A DNA stretch of 64,000 nt from Venturia oleaginea (Eukaryota; Ascomycota; Dothideomycetes; Venturiales; Venturiaceae): contig JABMLP010000019.1 in NCBI GenBank assembly GCA_013176395.1, positions 124,001 through 188,000 of the forward strand, in the 5' to 3' direction. Made by a program: the position numbers and the translations under genes. Positions within the stretch are counted from its first letter, which is position 1. Each line of letters starts with the position of its first letter. The notes under the pieces were generated by a model. That model was not told the DNA's origin, did not search any database, and saw only the letters and a list, made by a program, of their open reading frames with translations. Of the stretch, positions 55,024-64,000 are shown piece by piece.

Positions 55024-55974
55024 ATGGCGGATGATAGCTGGCACCAAGATATGGCGCTTCATCTACTCATGGAGAGTTACAACGCCGCTTTACGAGATAC
55101 CATAATGGGCGACGGTAAGAACGATCACGCACAGAGTCCAAGGAATTTCCGCTGACTTGAAATCTAGATATTTTACTCCCTAGTGGGAGTGAAGCACCAA
55201 CGCAAGAGCCATCAAATGGTCCTCAGCAACATACAGCCTCACAGACTCCAGCTATTGCACCAGTTGCTGTTGAGTCTACAGCCAACACACAATCCAACGA
55301 CAGGTCAGCAGCCTGGTCATGAAAATACAACAGCACAGCCAACTGCTTCCGTAGTCGGAAGCAATGGTGGTCAAATAGGCAGTGGCGGAGCTAAGTCTTC
55401 AGCCCAGTCCAAAAATGCATCCTCTCCGACAGGAGACGGAGAAAAACTGGTCAAGTTCAGCGACGTCATTCCGAATCCTCCTTGCTGTAAGAGGAACGGA
55501 CTGCCGCCGCCAAGGAACAAGGATCAATGGAAGTCTGTCTGCATTCATTGTGGCGAGGAACATAGTGAGACTCACTATGATCACACTGTTTGCGAATCCC
55601 CTTGCTTCCAATGTAAAGAACATCATCCTGGGGTCGAATGCCCTCACGGTGACGGAAGGCACTCGAAGACCTTGTTCTGGACCCTCGGAACGATAGAAAA
55701 AAAGGACCTCGAAGATTTGGCGAGGAAAATGCAGAGGCAGGATCAAAACAAAGACGCTCAGAAGCGCAATCAAGACAACGGCTACAGATATCGAAGAGAT
55801 CTGAATCAGCGTGTACGGGGCCGAGGAAGAGGAAGAGGCGGCTACAATGGCTCAGGTCGTGGTGGACCAGCTCCTGCTCGACTATCCTTCGATGGTCCTA
55901 ATGGCATGTTCGATCCCACAGCGACGATCGGCTCCCGGTTTGTTGACAGTGAGCCACCGGTGCAAAACCCTTAG
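55024..55974 (+). pseudogene. Zinc-knuckle and RGG-box protein with one frameshift
   Basis: Exon 1 (55024-55114) MADDSWHQDMALHLLMESYN; intron GTAAGA...CTTGAAATCTAG; exon 2 from 55168. The first part (ILLPSGSEAPTQEPSNGPQQ and on to TANTQSND) and the second part (GQQPGHENTTAQPTASVVGS onward) are in frames one base apart, switching near 55300; neither makes sense in the other frame. The C-terminal part has a Cys/His cluster, CIHCGEEHSETHYDHTVC with CFQCKEHHPGVECPHG, a charged helix, and an RGG-type end (RGRGRGRGGYNGSGRGG). Such a combination suggests RNA or ssDNA binding. It may come from a domesticated gag-like protein or an unrelated host gene. If the shift is a base-call error it is a gene of about 298 residues. 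Confidence 0.55.
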
Positions 55975-56670
55975 GGCAACTCCTCCAAGTCTTCAAGTCA
56001 ACCCACACAAAGTGTGGGTCAGACTAGCTCAAGCCCATACGTGGCCTCAAGCTCATACGATGCTCCAAGGTTCTAACAACGTTGTCCAGATAGGATCGAT
56101 GTCAATGAATTTCTAGTCATGTTCCTGAAGCATCCCTTCAGAAATTTATCATCATGGACCTGGATTGAGGGACTTATTCCGAGATAGGTATGACAATTCA
56201 GCACACTTCTTACAACAGTGACATTTTTCATCGATAGGTCTTTGTTGTGAGCTGAATGAACCAAAGGGTCTGCTTTATTACTCAAAAGACAAGACAGCGA
56301 ATGTAACCGTAGTATTGGCGAGAGAAAGAAGGCAATATTCAAGGTTTTTCTAAGAAGAGGCTGTTCCATGGGGAATATTGTTACCTGTGTAGATTAGTGC
56401 TACAGAGCCAGTTAAAGCCTATCCGGTATTGACTGGTTAGGATAGCAAGTCTTGAATGCATCTATCTTTGATCGTGAAACAAGAGTACTCGGTGAAAGCC
56501 TACCTAACTCTCACACGCCGCCTGCCATTCACGCTTATCCATTCAACCTATTTAGGTGACCACATGTGGGTATGTCTTATCAAACGCCGTCCATTGCCTA
56601 CCATGCCCGTCCACTATTATTAATGATCAGTGACATGCAGAAAAGAAGTATCATACCAGTGAAGCAATGA
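55975..56670. other. Intergenic
   Basis: About 0.7 kb between convergent loci. No gene. Confidence 0.5.
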
Positions 56671-58357
56671 CTACTCCTCGTCCTGACCCAAGTACTCCAT
56701 ATTCACGCTGCCGTTTTTCAGACCCGCTTCTTCGATCGTCAGGTCAATGACGTCCATCAAATTCTTGCCCATAAACATGAGATCGAATTCTATACCAGCT
56801 TTGCCCTCAGCCGGCTCTGCCTTTAGCCACTCGAAGATACGCGACACCGGCTCGTTCAGGCCGAACCGACGCACGACACGGCCCTGAGACTGGCGGAACT
56901 GAATACGTGTGGTTTCGGGACCCGTGGGTGGTTCGACGTGTGGACGATCCGAATGAATGAGAGAGAATGGCGAAGCGGGTGTGGGTGCCAGTCTTGTGGA
57001 TGCCTCTGCTCCTTCGACAGCCTTTCCTTTTCCGCCCGCAGATCCAAAATCCGTGCTCTTGGTGAGATCATCAGGATCATCGACTTTGGGTGCCAGGCTT
57101 GCGCCACCGTTCCCGAGAGAGGCTTGCAGTGCCATCTCCAATTGCTCCTCCTCACTCAAATGAGCAACATCGATCTTCTTCGACTGGTCTGGCTTTCTCT
57201 TTGCGACCGGATTCTTCTTCATGTCGTCCAAGCTATAGCGGTCCAGAAACTCAACGAGAGCTTCTAGAAACTCTCCTGCTTGTGGTACAGGTCGACCGGA
57301 CCACGTCTTGACCTGCTCGCCTGTCCTAGGGTCGATAATGGCGATGTGTGGATACGCGTCTTGAACATCACGGCTGGCAGCAAAGTAGTATTGCATGTAG
57401 CTCTGCCCACGGGGATCGTCTTTGGAGTACTGTAGGAAGATGAAACTCTCCTTGATGACAGACACAACGCGCTCGTCTTTCCAAAGATCTCGGTTGAGCA
57501 CCTGACAATCGAAGATTGATGGATCTTGGACATTGACCAATACCCACTTCTTGTTGAGCTTTCCTTGCCCGCGAGCATGTTCGAGTGGGATGCGTTGTAT
57601 GATTTCGAATGGAGGCCGGAACATTTCAGCCAGAGAGGCAGCCTTGTTGGAGGTAGTTGAAACGCCGCCAGTGGCACGAGCAAGAGCAGCAGCGCGTGCT
57701 GCTGGGTCAGCGTCTCGATCTTCCCAGACTGATGACTGAACGTCCTGTTGTGTGAAAATTCCTCCGCCTGTTCTTGTTAGCTTGTTGCTTTGGAAGCGTG
57801 TAAAACAACATACGAGATGATCCTCCCGCCATTCTCGCGGCGCGTGCTGCTCGTTGAGCACTATGGTGAGCTATCATGGCCTCTATGTCCTCGTCGCCTC
57901 CATATGCTTCGGAGCCTGGTCCAACCAGTGTCTGTGTCTGCCTGGCTATAGGCGCTCTCACACCTTCGGGATCCCGACCGGCTGCTGCGTACATTTCTTC
58001 TTGCATTCTCCGGGCCATGGCCTCGTCGTCTTCCACACTGTGACCTCCAGCCGGCGTGGCATCATCTGTTCCGCCCATGTTGAAATCGTCATCATCTTCT
58101 TCCTCCACATCAGAATCGAGATGCACAACACCATCTTCGTCCTCGGTGTATTCTCTTGACCGGTTGGGAGGAGGACGCGGGGCCGATTGTGGTGGTGCAG
58201 CAGTCTGTGGAGCTTCGGTTGCAAGAGAACCGCCTGTCTCGAAGTAGAGTTGAATAGCTTGCTCTACGACATCATCGGCGAGGCTCAAGTATTGCTGGGC
58301 TTGAGCTGGAGAGGCACCGGTGAGCTCGATGAAGGTAGAAAGCGGTTCGTCGGCCAT
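56671..58357 (-). CDS. UBA-UAS-UBX protein (Ubx5/UBXN7-like Cdc48 cofactor)
   Basis: Join complement(56671..57767, 57814..58357), 546 residues. The N-terminus is a UBA-like domain (FIELTGASPAQAQQYLSLAD, then DVVEQAIQLYFETGG). An acidic linker follows, then a UIM-like helix (DDEAMARRMQEEMYAAAG). A thioredoxin-like UAS domain spans about 225-375 (KLNKKWVLVNVQDPSIFDCQ and LNRDLWKDERVVSVIKESFI and FIFLQYSKDDPRGQSYMQYY). A second UIM-like motif is SEEEQLEMALQASLG. The UBX domain is at the end (TTRIQFRQSQGRVVRRFGLN). The order matches Ubx5/UBXN7, which link Cdc48/p97 to ubiquitylated substrates. The 46-nt intron has donor GTATGT, branch GCTAACAAG and acceptor GAACAG and joins SSR to GGIFTQQDV. Confidence 0.9.
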
Positions 58358-58817
58358 GTCGAGTGGTGGTGTTTTCTTCAGAGTTTGTTTTGGGGAAGTT
58401 GGCAGCGTGCCTTGATGGACAAGCGGGAGGACAGGCGGGAGAGAGAATTGTGGTGTGGTTCGTGTTTTATCAACAATCAGTTTTGTTTGTTCATCAGGCG
58501 TGCTTGGTGGGCTGGATTCTGTCTGATACTTGACTAGGAGCCCAGAGATGTATTTACAGTTTCTGTCGCACAGTAATTGACGTTTGATTAAGAGGCACAG
58601 CAGGCAGCTGGGTCACACTGCATCAGGCTACTGGTCGTTGACGGCAGTTGGAACTGTTGTATGGTGTCTACTTATCACAAGAGAGGCGAACGGCAAGGCG
58701 CACTACAATGACGAAGAAGAGCCTTAGTCAGCCGTGGGCTTTCATTCCGTCTTCGGTTTGTGGATCGTATCAAGACTCCTCTTCCCTCTCAATCTCGCGA
58801 AGGAGTATATCGACAAC
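58358..58817. other. Divergent promoter region, UBX / GNAT genes
   Basis: 460 bp between divergently transcribed genes. No element identified. Confidence 0.5.
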
Positions 58818-59529
58818 ATGTCTCTCATAGTGACCCCTTTGCAGGACAAAGACGTGGAGGAATCCATTCGTATCCAGTAAATCACATTGATCCGCCTCGG
58901 ACCACCACTTCTAAAACATCCCCAGATACCTCGCCTTTCGAAATCACACGCCCATAGGCCCATTCCTTTCTCCGAACCCAGTTCCCTCTGATGAGTATAT
59001 CGTCTCATCATCGGAAAAGCGTCGTTTAGCAATCAAAGAGAACAAAGGCAGCTACTTTGCCACCATCACCGATTGCTCCACAAACACAGTGATAGCCAAT
59101 GCGTACTGGGAGTTTACTCCCGCTGACGCGACTGAGAAGGAGCTGGAAGAGCTGTCCAGCAAACCTTCTCCTCCACCAGGTGCCAATGCTGATGCTTGGA
59201 ACGACTTCTTTGGCTACCTGAGTGAGCAACGGAGAAAGCATCTTGGGAAGAAGCGCATGGGCTTCCTTCATACCCTGACCACCCACCCGGATCATCATCG
59301 CCGTGGCGCTGGCGGCCTGCTTGTGAAATATTTCCTTGATGCTGTTGATGAAGAGGGTATTGAAGCTTACTTGGAAGCATCGGAAGCTGGAAAGCCTCTG
59401 TATGCACTTTTTGGCTTTAAAGTGGTATCTGAACAGACTTTCGATCTGAAAAAGTATGGTGGAGAGGGAATTGAGAGGAATACAGTCATGATTCGGGATC
59501 GCGTTGGAATAAATGAGCCGCGAAACTGA
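58818..59529 (+). CDS. GNAT-family N-acetyltransferase
   Basis: Join(58818..58876, 58926..59529), 220 residues. Exon 1 MSLIVTPLQDKDVEESIRI ends CA|GTAAAT; the acceptor CCCCAG at 58925 joins it in phase to QYLAFRNHTPIGPFLSPNP. The acetyl-CoA-binding motif A is FLHTLTTHPDHHRRGAGGLL (R-R-G-A-G-G loop), followed by the typical YLEASEAGKPLYALFGFKVV segment of motif B. The fold is complete and length is typical of fungal GNAT enzymes acting on small molecules or proteins; the acceptor substrate is unknown. An alternative acceptor (CATAG at 58959) would put the frame into an early stop, so it was not chosen. Confidence 0.8.
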
Positions 59530-60291
59530 AGAGCTTAAGAGCATGGGTGAGTTGATCATGGGGAAAGAAATGGAAAGTAGCTATCCAGAGTCAATATCCA
59601 GGTATCGAGAAAGTTGGGTAGAAGCATGTTTGGTTACCAGTCTAGTTGTTACCCAATATGTCAAAGAATGTTAGACTTTATGGTTTGCAGGAGACTGGTC
59701 TTGGAGAACTGTGATATGGGGAGAACATCTCACGCTGGCCACGGCTGGTTGACCAACCGTGGTGACAGGAGGTCAAAATTTGGCCTGGGATTTTTGAGGC
59801 ACTTGTTCCCACAATTGTTGTTATTATGCTCTTGGGGACCAAATTGTCTCCATGCCACGAGTTCGGTACCGTGTACCATGTAAGATACCATGCTCTAGAT
59901 AACAGCTTTAGCGTTTGAAAGCAGCTGCCTCCCTTCCTCTTCCCCAAAACTTCACATTCAGGCTTTCAATCCACTACCCTTTCAGACGTCGTTGGATTCA
60001 AAGTCCTCTTCCTCGAGATCGGTATAGATTAGTTCCTGACAGTTTAATCGTCAAAACTGCCATAAATTCATCACCATCTATCTGTCTCTGTACGGGATCC
60101 AGGCTGTTATCGAAGTGGCCCACTAAGGCGCGAGTGTTGTACGTCGTTTGTCTGCGCCGCGCACTCCATCTCATACCCAACACAGCAATCGACAAACTCA
60201 CGCTTTCTCTGCAGCCATCAACAATCAAAATCTTCCGCATTTATACCACCCATCATCGACGCCTTGTCACACAACCCCGGCAATCGAAATC
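59530..60291. other. Intergenic
   Basis: About 0.75 kb with no gene. The last 100 bp are C/A-rich leader for the next gene. Confidence 0.5.
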
Positions 60292-61247
60292 ATGGACGAT
60301 ACTGTTATCGATTTCCTCGAGCACCCACCACCACCGTTCCGCCAGGCGTTTCTAGGTGGACAGGGCAACAACGGCTGTTTTGACCGCATTTATGCTGTCA
60401 CATGTATTGCCGGCCTATCACACTTCTCCAACTCTATACTCGAAAACTGCAAACTTGCACACTGCACTCTTATCAATTGCATATTCACATCCGGATGGAA
60501 CAACTACGCCTATGGCTGCGAATTCAAAGACTGTCAGATTCGCGGAACCGCCGAATATCCCTTTAATTGGTACACTGCACATTCACCAACTGCAAGATCG
60601 AAAACGGATTTCATGATATCCACCGAAGCCTGAAAGATCGAGCGCCCAGGAAGTTACTTGCAACGCAGGCCATGACTTTCGAAGTTTTTAACAACTTGCT
60701 TTTCATGGAGACTGTCGTTGATTGCCTCAGACACTGGGCATGGAGAATGAAGCGACGATTGAGAGTTGAGACCCGTGACGCTGGAGTGGATTCAGGCTGC
60801 TCAGAGGGCGAATTGTCAGATTCAGACTCCTCCATGGGAGACTGGACGTCATCGCCATCAGGACCAAACAACTGGCGCCAACTTCAACCCATTCGCGAAG
60901 GCTTTCATTTCAAAGATGCGACCATACCAACCAAGACTGTACCAGTGGACTTCACCAACAGGGATATCCTGGGAGTCTGGAGCGCGAAGAAGGCCGGCAA
61001 ACGACCATTTCACGTCAACGATTCCTACTACGTCAAGCAACAACTGGAACTACCTCTGGCTCGCACCACAATGTGGGATGGGACCAAAGCGCAGAAGAGA
61101 TTGTGGAGGTTTGCGGAGGCCTATGGTGGAGAAATGCCAAGGGCCGGTGTGCCCCTCATTGGACATGGAGATGTAGGCTCACTGGATGGCATGGCATTGT
61201 TTGGCTGGCAGCGCGTTGGAGACGAGAGTATGTGCCTTGTGGAATAG
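60292..61247 (+). pseudogene. Pentapeptide-like repeat protein, one-base frameshift
   Basis: From ATG 60292 (MDDTVIDFLEHPPPPFRQAF). A stretch with five-residue periodicity of the form x(L/F)xNC: FSNSILENCKLAHCTLINCI, CEFKDCQIRG and, after a one-base shift near 60565, VHCTFTNCKIENGFHDIHRS. The repeat crosses the shift, which shows that both parts belong to one gene. The rest (EVFNNLLFMETVVDCLRHWA, an acidic Ser/Asp linker, then FHFKDATIPTKTVPVDFTNR and TKAQKRLWRFAEAYGGEMPR) runs to 61247. Total length is 956 nt, one short of 319 codons. No known family beyond the repeat type. Gene if the shift is an error, otherwise a fresh pseudogene. Confidence 0.55.
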
Positions 61248-61533
61248 CGTTGTTTGCGGCTTGGGACGAGCATTGGCGGGGCGTATACGGACGCAGACGC
61301 AGATACCATTTCCAGGACCAGTTCTAGGAATCTCCAATTGAAATGCTTGAATGCGATTCCGAGCTCTCAAACTTGCTGAAGATTTCTCTTTCTTGCCTTA
61401 GTCCACGTTCAACGATATCCCAATCACCCTACCATTCAAGCCGTCTATCCATTTATCACCGCAGACTATTGCTAATCCTCAACACCAATGACCATTCTCC
61501 AGCCATCACATTCCTTCGCTGCCTTGGTGTTAT

Positions 61534-62766
61534 CTAAGATGAAAGACAGGCATCAAACTTTCCAGTAATTGACATGCCAAGTCCTTCCATTTTCAAGGTA
61601 CTGATCCTAGGACGCAGTTCTCGGCAGTTCCTTTTCAAAGACTGTCTGAAAAGCTCTGAGCGACCTACCGCGTCTTCCTCCCTCGGACGCTTGTTGTTCG
61701 CCGCCAGTTTTTCCCTCGTTGCTATTTGCGCCTTTGCTGGCGAGTTTGGCTTTGCTAGTTGGATTGGCTTTGCTACCGATTTCAACTTCGCTGCTGGTCT
61801 CATCCCTTTTTCCTTTCCTTTTCCCTTTGCCTCCGCAAAAGGTTTTCCCTCCGTGGCCGGCATCTCTTTAGCTGCAGCTGACTCGGCGGGTCCCGCTGGT
61901 GTTATCTTCGCACGTTCATCAGCCAATGCCTGTCTCGTAGTGGCCAACGACCTTTGCGCCCCTGCCAAGGCCGTCCTATATCGAGCTAATTGCCGCTCAG
62001 CTACTTTCAATTTTCCTTCTACCGTCACTGCCCTCAGTGCATCTTCTTGCTTCTCACGCACACTTTCCTCCTTTTGGCGAGTGATCCTGTGCAGCACAGA
62101 ACTAGCGGAATCGGCATTGATATCATCCGCGTCTACTTCGCAGAAGCTGCGCGAAACATGGGAAGACCAATTCGCCACGAATAATTCAACGAGGAAGTCG
62201 CGCATCTCAGAGTTTCCTCGATTGTCAACAGCGCTGCAGGCTATATACACGGTATCCCAGCTTGGAAGTTTCTGGGCGACCTTTAGTGAAATAGCGAAGG
62301 ATTCGAGGATATCTTGTTTGAGCATAGTGATGTCCCATTCGTGGGCGAATTCGTAGAGATCCACTAGTCTCGCCATACGCACTTGGGGAATTTCCTCGTT
62401 TTCTTCAGGGAGGTAAATGACACCGTTGTATATCCAGTTGGTGAATAATTGCAGAATGTCACCGTTTGCATGGACAATCACTTCCCCACGGAAAGTATCG
62501 TCTTCCCAGTTCGCGATGTATACAGAGCTGGTGCTCGCTTTCCGAGAAAATGTGCATGGATGTGGCACTGATCTCCGTTGGCATTGTCACTGCTAATGGT
62601 AACCATCTCTGAGACATGATGGTAGGCTCTAATTGGGGATTAGCATGCCAATTGTACTGTTTACGCGTTGTTGATCGTGTAGAGAAAGTGAGTACACTTA
62701 CGAAAATACTACAGGCCCTTTTCGTGTTTCAAAATCAAAACCAAGTTCCGGGACCACGAACTCCAT
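61534..62766 (-). pseudogene. BTB/POZ protein with coiled-coil/basic tail, one-base frameshift
   Basis: Exon 1 (62702-62766) starts at ATG 62766, MEFVVPELGFDFETRKGPVV, and ends at donor GTAAGT; acceptor CAATTAG leads to exon 2 at 62628. There the frame reads AYHHVSEMVTISSDNANGDQ and HIHAHFLGKRAP, the start of a BTB domain. Near 62520 the frame shifts by one base into NWEDDTFRGEVIVHANGDIL, QLFTNWIYNGVIYLPEE, ARLVDLYEFAHEWDITMLKQ and a helical C-terminal half. The tail has a charged coil, a Lys/Ala/Pro-rich linker and the closing motif ELFRQSLKRNCRELRPR. Exon 2 is 1095 nt, again one base short of phase. The paralog at the right edge shares the closing motif. Confidence 0.65.
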
Positions 62767-63120
62767 GTCGAAGCTGGAATCTGAGACAAGAATGTTTTGT
62801 TTGGGTGCACGCTTTGGTAATGTCGATGGAGACAGGAAGACGCGTGGATGAAGCTGAGGGAGAAATCAATTAAGTCATGTCGCGCTAAACGCGGGTCCCC
62901 GAATGGGTAAGGTTGGGAGCTAAGACCTCACCCCTATTGCTGGCGCCGATCACGGCTCTCAGGCCGGGAGATTTGGTGGACGTGATCAGAAGGCGTCGAT
63001 ATTGACAGGTGGGCGAGTTAATCATGTTTATCGCTGGATACACTGTAAAATCATCGGTTTCTTCCCAAGCAATACCCAAATAACGTACTCGTACAAAACA
63101 AAAAGAATCATCCAATCCAG
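62767..63120. other. Intergenic between two BTB paralogs
   Basis: About 350 bp. No gene; promoter of the minus-strand BTB gene. Confidence 0.5.
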
Positions 63121-64000
63121 TCAAGAGGGATGAACATTCGAAGAAGCTCCGCTCGTCCTTGGGCGGAGCGATCGCCGGGGTTTCTTCAAGATTTGTCTGA
63201 ACACCTCTGAAGCATCAAGTTGTTCGTCATATCCTATGGCATGTCCTTCAGGGACCACTTCATCCTCCGCCTCCCTTGTCCGCTTCTGGGTTTGGTTAAG
63301 ACTGCTCTCCTTCTCGGTCTCTGCAATCTTGGCTTGAGCATCAGCAAGTGCCTTTCTAGCCTTTGCGACTTGACTCTGGGCTTGTTTGTCCTGTTGTGTT
63401 GGTTTTTGTCTTGCGATTTGTGCATTCGCAGCTGCCAATGCTTCGAGTTTGCGCACAAGAATATCCACGACTTCGGAATGCAGATTCTCATTTTTTACCG
63501 CTTTGAACGTAGCAGCAATGAGGGTGACCAGTTGATGGCGTAGAGGTTTTTGAGGTAAATGGCCAGCTGGATCGTGGACTTTTCGGAAAATGCTTTATTG
63601 AAAATCTGGTAGCTCGGCAGTTCTTCTCCAACTCGCACGATGATGGCAAAAGCTTGCAAAATATCCTGCTTAAGGTTCACCATGCTGTGTTTTCGTGCAA
63701 AATGGTAAAGATCAACAAGCCAATCCATATGACATTGAGCTGTTCCCTGGCGGCTCGCTCGACAATTCGAATTTGCCCGTGTATATTCAATTGGTAAAGG
63801 TAAGAGTTCTTGAAGTAGCTTCAACGGAGATGACTTTCCGGACACCTCCACCTCCCCGTGCAAGAAGCCTTCCACCGCGTTCGTGGAGCAGATTTTGATG
63901 AATCTGCGATTGTGAATCGGTCTGTCGTTTCGATATGATAATTCTTGATAAAGCATCAGAAGTCCTGAGATCAACTATTAGCCACCGATTGAGTCAATCG
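63121..64000 (-). pseudogene. BTB/POZ paralog, frameshifted, continues past the window
   Basis: Read from the right edge: the BTB end (EGFLHGEVEVSGKSSPLKLL), MDWLVDLYHFARKHSMVNLK and QDILQAFAIIVRVGEELPSY, parallel to LVDLYEFAHEWDITMLKQDI in the neighbour. At about 63510 a one-base shift separates NWSPSLLLRSKR from KAVKNENLHSEVVDILVRKL and EALAAANAQIARQ. It ends EVFRQILKKPRRSLRPRTSG before the stop at 63121. The start of the gene is outside the window. Confidence 0.6.

Noticed and set aside
1..64000. tRNA, rRNA and CRISPR features
   Set aside because: No cloverleaf with anticodon arm, rRNA segment or regularly spaced repeat array was seen on reading through; a tRNA could still be missed by eye.

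Overview
The window is nuclear DNA of a filamentous ascomycete (Pezizomycotina), most likely a dothideomycete. Genes are monocistronic and lie on both strands. They are broken by many 45-60 nt introns with GTRNGT donors, CTAAC/CTGAC branch sites and YAG acceptors, and the protein types fit: RTA1-like, P450, secretory lipase, Erj5, Ubx5-like and fungal BTB families. No tRNA, rRNA, CRISPR array or bacterial-style operon was seen. The class-level placement is inference from gene style, not from a search.

Left arm (1-15.4 kb): FAD-linked sterol-reductase-like oxidoreductase, small Ser/Gly/Tyr-rich protein, a 1.6-kb non-autonomous retroelement, candidate small secreted Cys-rich protein, RTA1-like membrane protein, soluble-type P450, Leu-rich conserved protein, and a nine-exon secretory lipase. 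Spacers hold small palindromic or MITE-like sequences.

Repeat core (15.4-29.6 kb): a Tad1-type LINE on the minus strand. A 4.6-kb hAT transposon sits in its ORF1, and that hAT carries a 1.1-kb internally deleted Fot1/pogo element. Beyond the LINE 5' end lie about 4.5 kb of decayed non-LINE DNA, including a DUF1275-like relic and a second, inverted copy of the 1.6-kb element. All of this lies between matching 12-bp target-site duplications. The 1.6-kb elements carry LINE-like 5' and 3' ends, so they look like parasites of this LINE family.

Middle arm (29.6-47.3 kb): SURNod19-like secreted protein, CSA/Rad28-like WD40 protein, a disrupted gene at 35.6-37.0 kb, a disordered basic protein, a PRA1/Yip3 family protein, an Erj5-like ER J-protein, a Cys-rich fungal protein, and a membrane-anchored P450 of 499 residues. 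The pieces most clearly linked by function are secretory-pathway proteins (PRA1, Erj5 and, more loosely, a Ubx protein further right) and two unrelated P450s.

Right arm (47.3-64 kb): an ORF-poor block, then three neighbouring BTB/POZ loci in different stages of decay, a zinc-knuckle/RGG protein, a UBA-UAS-UBX protein, a GNAT acetyltransferase, a pentapeptide-like protein and two more BTB paralogs at the right edge. Several genes here carry exactly one single-base frameshift in otherwise coherent coding sequence, which suggests either consensus errors or fresh pseudogenisation. Exon boundaries were read by eye from splice signals and phase continuity; none was verified by alignment.
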